From: Bifidobacterium reuteri DSM 23975
Lineage (GTDB): Bacteria > Actinomycetota > Actinomycetes > Actinomycetales > Bifidobacteriaceae
NCBI RefSeq assembly: GCF_000741695.1
Contig: NZ_JGZK01000001.1
Location: forward strand, 310,001-374,000
Direction of reading: 5' to 3'
Length of the DNA stretch: 64,000 bases
Shown here: positions 57,864 to 64,000 of the stretch, piece after piece
How the letters are laid out: every line of letters starts with the position of its first letter
Position numbering within the stretch: position 1 is the stretch's first letter
Translations under genes and position numbers: made by a program
Notes under the pieces: generated by a model
Databases searched by the model: none
Told to the model about the DNA's origin: nothing
The model's input: only the letters and a program-made list of their open reading frames with translations

Positions 57864-59423
57864 ATGCCTGAACAGTCCCCAAATGCAGCGCCTGATACGT
57901 CAAGGCTCGTTGTTGATAATGATTTCGAAGTCGCCCCGGTGAACGATCGGCTGTTCGGCTCGTTCGTTGAGCATCTGGGCCGTTGCGTGTATGACGGCAT
58001 CTATGAGCCGGGGCATCCGCAGGCCGACGAAGATGGCTTCCGCAAAGATGTCATCGAGCTGGTCAGGGAGCTTGGAGCCACCACCATTCGTTACCCGGGC
58101 GGCAATTTCGTATCGGGCTATCGCTGGGAGGATGGTGTCGGTCCGAAGGAGGAACGCCCCCGTCGCCTTGATCTGGCCTGGCATTCCACCGAAACCAATC
58201 AGTTCGGCCTGCATGAAATAGCCAGGTGGTTGGACAAGGTCGGCGGCAATGAGTTGATGGAGGCCGTGAACTTGGGCACCCGAGGCCTGGAAGAGGCGCT
58301 TGACCTGTTGGAATATGCGAATATCCCGGGTGGTACCAAGCTGTCCGAAGAGCGTAGGGCCAATGGGGCCGATCAGCCGTTCGGCATCAGGATGTGGTGC
58401 CTGGGCAATGAGATGGATGGTCCATGGCAGACCGGTCACAAGTCCGCGGAGGATTATGGCACACTGGCGGCTTCGGTCGCGGCGGGCATGCGCATGATCG
58501 ATCCGGATGTCGAACTGGTGGTATGCGGCTCATCCAGCCATGGAATGGACACGTTCGGGGCGTGGGAAGAGCAGGTGCTCGAAAAGACATACGAAAGCGT
58601 CGATTTTATCTCCTGCCATGCGTATTACCACCCTGAGCTGCAGCCGGATGGCACTCGTGACATGAAGAGCTTCCTCGCTTCCGGCGTGGATATGGAAGGC
58701 TTCATCAAGGATGTGGCCGCCGCCGTCGATGCCACCAAAGCAAGGCTGAAGAGCAAGCATGACGTGTTCATATCATTCGATGAATGGAACGTGTGGTACA
58801 TCAACGATGAGCCGAGCAAAAATCCTGAGGGCATCGATAACTGGCCTGTCGCGCCGCGTCTGCTGGAGGATGTGTACAGTGCGGCGGACGCCGTCGTTTT
58901 CGGCGATCTGCTGATCACCCTGTTGAAGAACGCCGACCGTGTGCATGCCGCGAGCCTCGCCCAGCTGGTCAATGTGATTGCGCCCATCATGACCGAGCCT
59001 GGTGGCCCGGCTTGGCGGCAGTCCACGTTCTATCCGTTCTCGCTGACCGCGAAACTGGCCAAGAGCGGCACGGTGCTTGAGCCGAAGCTCACATCCGGGA
59101 CCTATGAGACCCAGAAGTACGGTGAAGTGCCCACCGTCGATTCGGTGGCGGTACGAGGCAAGGACGGGTCGGTGAGCGTGTTCGTGGTCAATCGTTCCAT
59201 GGACACGGCCAACGATTTCGAAATCAAGCTGCCGGAAGGTTTCATGTTCTCCTCTGCCAAGGCCGATACCCTGCACGAGGACGACCTTTTGGCGAAAAAC
59301 ACATTGGAGGACCAGAACCGTGTCGTTCTGCATTCCAATGACACCATCACCTCCGACGCCGAATCAGGCATGGTGCGTGTGACCCTGCCCCCGGTCTCCT
59401 GGACCGCCGTGCATGTGAAGTGA
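57864..59423 (+). CDS. Alpha-L-arabinofuranosidase, GH51
   Basis: 519 residues from the ATG at 57864, after AAAAGGAG. The enzyme releases arabinofuranose from arabinoxylan or arabinan oligosaccharides. The GH51 barrel shows GSFVEHLGRCVYDGIYEPGHPQ, RYPGGNFVSGYRWEDGVGP, the acid/base E183 in WCLGNEMDG and the nucleophile E307 in SFDEWNVWY. No signal peptide is seen, so it is probably cytoplasmic and needs imported oligosaccharides. It is followed seven bases later by a LacI-type regulator, forming an operon. Confidence 0.95.
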   Translation: MPEQSPNAAPDTSRLVVDNDFEVAPVNDRLFGSFVEHLGRCVYDGIYEPGHPQADEDGFRKDVIELVRELGATTIRYPGGNFVSGYRWEDGVGPKEERPRRLDLAWHSTETNQFGLHEIARWLDKVGGNELMEAVNLGTRGLEEALDLLEYANIPGGTKLSEERRANGADQPFGIRMWCLGNEMDGPWQTGHKSAEDYGTLAASVAAGMRMIDPDVELVVCGSSSHGMDTFGAWEEQVLEKTYESVDFISCHAYYHPELQPDGTRDMKSFLASGVDMEGFIKDVAAAVDATKARLKSKHDVFISFDEWNVWYINDEPSKNPEGIDNWPVAPRLLEDVYSAADAVVFGDLLITLLKNADRVHAASLAQLVNVIAPIMTEPGGPAWRQSTFYPFSLTAKLAKSGTVLEPKLTSGTYETQKYGEVPTVDSVAVRGKDGSVSVFVVNRSMDTANDFEIKLPEGFMFSSAKADTLHEDDLLAKNTLEDQNRVVLHSNDTITSDAESGMVRVTLPPVSWTAVHVK

Positions 59424-59430
59424 ATTTGAA

Positions 59431-60495
59431 ATGAAAGATGACGGGATGAAACGGGTCACAATCACAGATGTCGCCAAAGAGGCGCATGTCTCTATCAAGA
59501 CGGTATCGAACGTCATCAACGATTCCGGAAGCATGCGCCCCGAAACCCGCCAACGCGTCAAGCAGGTCATTGAGCGTTTGGGGTATACCATCAATTATTC
59601 GGCCAGATCGTTGAAAACCGGCACGACGAGGATTATCGGCCTGGCGATTATGGCATTTGACCAGCCTTGGACGGCGATGTACGCAGGCGAGCTGATCAAA
59701 GCCGCACGACGGCATGGATACAGTCTCGTCATAGACACCTATGACGACGGTGGCTTATCCAGCATCATCGATGAGACCTACCGTGTCAATGCGGATGGAT
59801 GGATATTCTATGCCGATCAGCCGTTGGCTGATTGCAAAGACATACTGAAACAGCGGTACCCGGTCGTCTTGACGGGGGATTCGCTGGCATACGGTCTGGT
59901 CGACAGTGTCACCATGCCCAATGTCCAACCAATCTACGACATAACGTCTACCTTGATTGCGGAGGGCGTCGGTTGTGTCGGGCTCATAGGGGCACCGGAT
60001 GATTTGGTGGCAGAGCGGCGTCTCGACGATGTGAATGCTCTGCGGGAAGGAACGCGAGCGCTGCGTACACAGGGGTATTGTCGGGCGTTTACCGATGCCG
60101 GCATCGAAGTGAACGAAAACGTGGTTATCGAAGGCGGACGCTGGGACATGAATTGGGGTGCTCGCGGTGCCCGGCACCTGCTGAGTGTCCCGGCATTTCG
60201 TGACGCCCGATCTCGTGCCGTAGTGTGTCTGAATGACGCTTTGGCGCTTGGCGCGTTGCATGTGTTCAAGGAGCACGGTTGGAATGTTCCCGAGGATGTG
60301 CAGGTCAGCGGATTTGACGATATCGAGGAATCCCGCCATTGCAATCCTGCGCTTACCACGGTGAACTCCCATTTGGATCAATATGCCGATTCCGCAATCA
60401 GCATGCTGATTGAGCGCATTGAGGGTGCTGATTCTCCAGTTCGTGTGATATCGACGGATTTTGTGATAGAGCGTCGCGCATCGACGGCATTCTGA
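59431..60495 (+). CDS. LacI-family transcriptional regulator
   Basis: 354 residues; a start at 59446 is also possible. The HTH is VTITDVAKEAHVSIKTVSNVINDSG, followed by the hinge GYTINYSARSLKTGTT and a periplasmic-binding-protein-like domain ending DVQVSGFDDIEESRHCNPALTTV. It probably controls the arabinofuranosidase operon that contains it, through the palindromes upstream. The ligand is likely arabinose or an oligosaccharide, by inference. Confidence 0.9.
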   Translation: MKDDGMKRVTITDVAKEAHVSIKTVSNVINDSGSMRPETRQRVKQVIERLGYTINYSARSLKTGTTRIIGLAIMAFDQPWTAMYAGELIKAARRHGYSLVIDTYDDGGLSSIIDETYRVNADGWIFYADQPLADCKDILKQRYPVVLTGDSLAYGLVDSVTMPNVQPIYDITSTLIAEGVGCVGLIGAPDDLVAERRLDDVNALREGTRALRTQGYCRAFTDAGIEVNENVVIEGGRWDMNWGARGARHLLSVPAFRDARSRAVVCLNDALALGALHVFKEHGWNVPEDVQVSGFDDIEESRHCNPALTTVNSHLDQYADSAISMLIERIEGADSPVRVISTDFVIERRASTAF

Positions 60496-60546
60496 GATGT
60501 ATGCCGGAACCACGTGTGTATTGTTCCGCAGGAAAGGACAGCATAA

Positions 60547-60696
60547 TGGATACTGCGGCATCCGGCGAACATCCAGGTCGTGGCAGGCACGATGAACCCG
60601 GAGCGGCTCGAACGGATCTGCGAAGGCGCGGATATCGCGCTCAGCCGGCAGGACTGGTTGGACCTCTACCGTGCGGCGGGCAACCTCATGCCGTGA
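60547..60696 (+). pseudogene. C-terminal remnant of an aldo/keto reductase
   Basis: In one frame the stretch reads WILRHPANIQVVAGTMN and then PERLERICEGADIALSRQDWLDLYRAAGNLMP, followed by a stop. This matches the end of aldo/keto reductases (ILRHPA-IQ-V-GT-N...W..LYRAAGN). A stop codon lies directly upstream and nothing of the barrel remains, so only about 50 residues survive. Confidence 0.7.
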
Positions 60697-60784
60697 TGCA
60701 CGATCACAGTGGTGTGTGGCCTCGCAATAACCCGTACAGGGTAAAGGTCGAGGGAGTTGCTCAGTTCTGCCCGATTCATGCACC

Positions 60785-61735
60785 TTACTCGAACAGCGCG
60801 GCGTCGGTGGCGGGGTAGCCGAGCTGCATGGCGGTGTAGGCGTGCTTGGCCGCCAAGGCGGACAGGATCATTAGCGTATCGGCATCCGGCTTCGATTCGG
60901 TGTCCGCAACCGCTGCGATTTCGGTGCGGGCGCAATCCATTTCGATGGCCGCTGCAGTGGGGACGGTCAGTCCGCTGGCCTTATCTGGAATGGTCACGGG
61001 ATTCGCCAGCAACGCATCGACCGCATACACCTTCTGTCTGGGGTCGGCATGCGATTGGCCTGTACTTGACGTCGATGAGGCTGATGAGGTTGATGAAGTC
61101 GATGACGCACCCTTCTCGGCCAACGACACCAATTGCTGCGACGCCGTCTTGTGCATGTCGCCGAGCCGCAAAGTCGCCCCTGCGGTTTTGCCTTGCGCTG
61201 CCAGTACCTCCATGGCGAATCCCGCACGGTCCTCGGCCACGGCCATAGCGTCCAACGCTGAGGTCTGGATATCCAGGGATGTGACGCCGTCCAATCGGGC
61301 GGCGGTTACCTCGGGAGCCGACTGGCCGAATTTCCCGGCTAACGTCGCCAAGGCCTGCTTGGTCTGGGCATTGCGCAATGTTCCTTCGGCGAATCGATCC
61401 GAGCACTGGGCCGCCACATCGATCCAGGCCAGCGGTACCGAGCGCAATGTCATGTAATACCGCAATTGCGGTGTGCCGTCAGGAAGCGCGTCGGCGGCCG
61501 TCGATGTGACAAGCGCCTGCTCGCACGGGCTCATTGTGCGTTCGGCCTCGGCCCGTCCCTCCAGCCGTGGCATCGAGCAGGCGGTCAGCGAGCACAGCAA
61601 CGCCGTGGCACAGACGGCGGCGAACAATCGCGAGGCCGGACCATGATTGCCATGAGGATGTCGGCTGATAGGGGAGTGCACGCCATTGCCGGTGCTAGGA
61701 GGACGAAACTCAGTCATTGGCGAGCGTGTCTGCAT
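60785..61735 (-). CDS. Putative lipoprotein of unknown function
   Basis: 316 residues from 61735; a start at 61717 (MTEFRPPS) is also possible. A basic stretch and hydrophobic segment RLFAAVCATALLCSLTACS contain a lipobox (LTAC, about residue 53), so the protein is probably lipid-anchored outside the membrane. The body is Ala-rich and helical. A Ser/Thr linker SSTSSTSSASSTSST lies near residues 211-226. No family is confidently recognised. It is divergent from nusA. Confidence 0.65.
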   Translation of the reverse strand: MQTRSPMTEFRPPSTGNGVHSPISRHPHGNHGPASRLFAAVCATALLCSLTACSMPRLEGRAEAERTMSPCEQALVTSTAADALPDGTPQLRYYMTLRSVPLAWIDVAAQCSDRFAEGTLRNAQTKQALATLAGKFGQSAPEVTAARLDGVTSLDIQTSALDAMAVAEDRAGFAMEVLAAQGKTAGATLRLGDMHKTASQQLVSLAEKGASSTSSTSSASSTSSTGQSHADPRQKVYAVDALLANPVTIPDKASGLTVPTAAAIEMDCARTEIAAVADTESKPDADTLMILSALAAKHAYTAMQLGYPATDAALFE

Positions 61736-61810
61736 GGAAAACTAGACTAATAGCAAACTGTGACCAATCAAAGGCCATGCGCCACATAACTTCATAGGAG
61801 GTACGGATCG

Positions 61811-62884
61811 ATGGAACTGGACCTGACAGGAATGCACAAGCTCGCAGCCGAGCAAGGAATCGAACCGGAGACTCTTGATGAGGCGCTGGCTGAAGCGCTT
61901 CGCCTCGCCTACCTCAAGACCCCGCACGCGGCCAAGCATGCGCGCGTCGAATTGGACGAGCGTTCCGGCAGCTTCACGGTATGGGCCGCCGACGAGATCC
62001 CGGTGGAGCCCACCGAGGATGATCCGCATCCCGCGCCGAAGCTGGGCGAGGAATATGACGACACCCCGCATGATTTCGGTCGACTCGCTGCCGCCACGGC
62101 CCGTCAGGTCATCACGCAGCTGTTCCGCAAGGCCGAGGACGAGAAGATCTTTGGTGCCTTCTCCGGTCAGAAGGGCAAGCTGATTACCGGCATCGTCCAG
62201 CAGGATGCCTCCGATTCCTCCAATGTGCATGTGGCCATGGGCGATGTCGAGGCGCTGCTGCCTCGCCGCGAGCAGGTGCCGGGGGAACGTTACCGGCATG
62301 GCGAGCGTATCCGCGTGTATGTGGTCAACGTGGCGCGCGGCATCCGCGGCCCGGAGATCGTGGTGTCCCGCTCCCACCCGGAGCTGGTGCGCAAGTTGTT
62401 CGAGCGCGAGGTGCCGGAGCTGGTGTCCGGCGCCGTGTCCATTATGGCCATCGCGCGTGAGGCCGGCGCCCGCACGAAGATCGCCGTCAAGGCCAACACC
62501 GACGGCGTCAACCCGAAGGGCGCGTTGATCGGACCCGGCGGCTCCCGTGTGCGTGCGGTGATGGAGAACCTCGGCCCGGAGAAGATCGACATCGTGGATT
62601 ACTCCGACGATCCGGCGAAGTTCGTTGCAGCGGCGCTCTCCCCGGCTGTGGCCACCGGTGTGCAGGTGATCAGCGAGAAGAACAAGACGGCCATCGCCTA
62701 CATCCACGATGATCAGCTGTCTCTGGCCATCGGCAAGGAAGGCCAGAACGCGCGTCTTGCCGCCAAGCTGACCGGCTGGAAGATCGGCATCGAATCCGCT
62801 GAGGCCCATGCCAAGAAGGTGGCGGCGCAGAAGGCGGCTCAGGAGGCCGCTCAGGCTGCCGCGCCGGCTGACGACGCCCGGTGA
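61811..62884 (+). CDS. nusA: Transcription termination/antitermination factor NusA
   Basis: 357 residues from the ATG at 61811 (MELDLTGMHKLAAEQG), after GGAGG. The N-terminal RNA-polymerase-binding domain, an S1 domain (GKLITGIVQQDASDSSNVHVAMGDVEALLP) and two KH domains (ALIGPGGSRVRAVMENL, IGKEGQNARLAAKLTGWKI) are visible. The acidic C-terminal repeats of proteobacterial NusA are absent, as usual in actinobacteria. rimP, normally just upstream, is replaced by the lipoprotein gene on the other strand. Confidence 0.96.
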   Translation: MELDLTGMHKLAAEQGIEPETLDEALAEALRLAYLKTPHAAKHARVELDERSGSFTVWAADEIPVEPTEDDPHPAPKLGEEYDDTPHDFGRLAAATARQVITQLFRKAEDEKIFGAFSGQKGKLITGIVQQDASDSSNVHVAMGDVEALLPRREQVPGERYRHGERIRVYVVNVARGIRGPEIVVSRSHPELVRKLFEREVPELVSGAVSIMAIAREAGARTKIAVKANTDGVNPKGALIGPGGSRVRAVMENLGPEKIDIVDYSDDPAKFVAAALSPAVATGVQVISEKNKTAIAYIHDDQLSLAIGKEGQNARLAAKLTGWKIGIESAEAHAKKVAAQKAAQEAAQAAAPADDAR

Positions 62885-62996
62885 CGCCAGGAATACGCAG
62901 TAATCGAGGTAAGCGCGATTTGCGACTGCGTGATTCCCTGTATTGATTCGCGTATCGAGCGTGTCCCGGTTCACCGCATTCCGGACAGTGAAGAAG

Positions 62997-63041
62997 CCGC
63001 GAGCCGTACCGTCAATGGTGCGGCTCGCGGCTTTTCCATAC
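62997..63041 (+). terminator. nusA terminator
   Basis: A 15-bp stem with one mismatch: GCCGCGAGCCG and CGGCTCGCGGC around a short loop, then TTTT. It uncouples nusA from infB. Confidence 0.85.
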
Positions 63042-63217
63042 TATCCAGCGCTATGAGTATGCTGGTGTGGCGTATGTGGGTAGTCGCAGTGTGCGTAAAA
63101 TCGCCCGCACAAAAGCGAGGTAACACGAACATGGTCGAACGATGAGACAGGGTAGGCTTGCCGTCATCACCAACTGACCACGCTCTTGCACGCGTGGTCA
63201 CAGAATAGGAGTAATTA

Positions 63218-64000
63218 GTGGGGAAACCACGCGTATATGAATTGGCCAAGGACTTGAACGTCGACAGCAAGACCGTCCTTGAGAAGCTCAAGGATATGGG
63301 AGAATTCGTCAAGTCCGCATCTTCCACCATCGAGCCGCCGGTGGCTCGTCGTCTCAAGGCGGCATTCGCCAAGGACTCGGACAAGGGCGGCGACAGGGGC
63401 GGAGCCAAGCCGTCGGCCGCAATGCCGCATAAGCCGGTCGCACCGAATATGAACCCGTCAGCTGCCGCACGTGGCGCAAAGAATGCGCAGAACGCACAGA
63501 ACGCGGGTGCCACGCCGTCGCATCACGCACAGCCTGCTCAGCCTGGCCAGCCGGGTCAACAGGGGCAGTCCTCTTCGCATAACCAGCGTGTGCAGGCCAC
63601 GCCGGGTGCTCGTCCTGCACGTCTGCAGGGGGGTGCTCGTCCGGCGGCACCGTCTCCGGCACGTCATGGCGGCCAGCATGAGAACCGTGACGGAGGCCGT
63701 CCGGCACGCCCGGGACAGGGGCGTCCGAACGGCGGTCAGCCGGGGCAGCATCAGAACAACGGGCAGCGTCAGAACAATCGCAACGCTTCCGCCCGTCCGG
63801 CTCCGCATGGCAGCGCCAATGGCAACAACAATGGCGGGAATGCATCCAACGCCATCCCGCGCCCGCACGCGCAGGGTCCGCGTCCGGGGAACAACCCGTT
63901 CTCCCGCAAGCAGGGCATGCATGCGCCGACGCCGAACGATATCCCAAGGCCTCATCCGATGGCCCGTCCGACCGCTGAAGGCGGACGCAACGGTCGTCCC
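63218..64000 (+). CDS. infB: Translation initiation factor IF-2, N-terminal part
   Basis: The gene is cut by the window end; 261 codons are visible from the GTG at 63218, eight bases after AGGAG. It starts [50 protein letters not shown], the IF2-N domain. A long Gly/Gln/Asn/Pro/Arg-rich disordered stretch follows, as in other actinobacterial IF-2 proteins; the GTPase domain lies beyond the window. The usual ylxR between nusA and infB is not present. Confidence 0.95.
   Translation, partial: MGKPRVYELAKDLNVDSKTVLEKLKDMGEFVKSASSTIEPPVARRLKAAFAKDSDKGGDRGGAKPSAAMPHKPVAPNMNPSAAARGAKNAQNAQNAGATPSHHAQPAQPGQPGQQGQSSSHNQRVQATPGARPARLQGGARPAAPSPARHGGQHENRDGGRPARPGQGRPNGGQPGQHQNNGQRQNNRNASARPAPHGSANGNNNGGNASNAIPRPHAQGPRPGNNPFSRKQGMHAPTPNDIPRPHPMARPTAEGGRNGRP

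Overview
The window is a high-GC, gene-dense bacterial chromosome segment, almost certainly from Bifidobacterium (inference: a 909-codon AdhE, the fdxA-dapC pair, bifidobacterial-style sugar genes such as GH51, GlgX, MalQ and ROK/LacI regulators, and actinobacterial ribosomal operon order without rpsD; a longum/breve-type species is the best guess). No rRNA operon, prophage or CRISPR array is visible. It carries about 60 protein genes and five tRNAs.

Layout. 1-4157 is a truncated DUF58/transglutaminase-like membrane fusion. 4294-14911 is a metabolic block: a trans-sulfuration PLP enzyme, hisC, tRNA-Tyr/Thr/Met with rpmG, murB, an amino acid permease, fdxA-dapC, dinB and a DMT exporter. 14996-21878 holds tRNA-Ser, a frameshifted capA-like gene, a 2-hydroxyacid dehydrogenase, yigZ-like and HEAT-like genes and malQ. 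22154-23117 is rplM-rpsI. 23418-35145 is more accessory: glgX, a toxin/antitoxin-like pair, a ROK regulator, adhE, a YwiC-like membrane protein, acetolactate decarboxylase and an AbiEi/DUF559-like gene.

35146-36108 is a 1-kb gene-poor stretch with an unusual cluster of repeated motifs. It is followed by the S10-spc-alpha ribosomal supercluster (36109-51191: rpsJ to rplO, secY-adk, infA-rpmJ-rpsM-rpsK-rpoA-rplQ). Then come truA (convergent), a two-gene circularly permuted ATP-grasp/alpha-E plus transglutaminase operon, a DUF4143 ATPase with an upstream tandem repeat, tRNA-Ser(CGA), a GH51 arabinofuranosidase with its LacI-type regulator, an aldo/keto reductase remnant, a lipoprotein, nusA and the 5' part of infB.

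The most interesting non-coding signals are small elements. One is a family of REP/MITE-like elements (six copies), two of whose insertions are bounded by direct repeats of 11 and 16 bp starting in the 3' ends of hisC and dapC, and one bounded by 14-bp terminal inverted repeats. Another is a set of long perfect hairpins with 11-17-nt loops and no U-tract. There is also a 48-bp sequence with a DnaA-box-like core shared upstream of two defence/TA-like genes, a five-copy TTCTGGGCATAT motif array, and a five-copy 23-bp repeat in front of the DUF4143 ATPase. Functions are assigned from motif recognition only; no database search was run.
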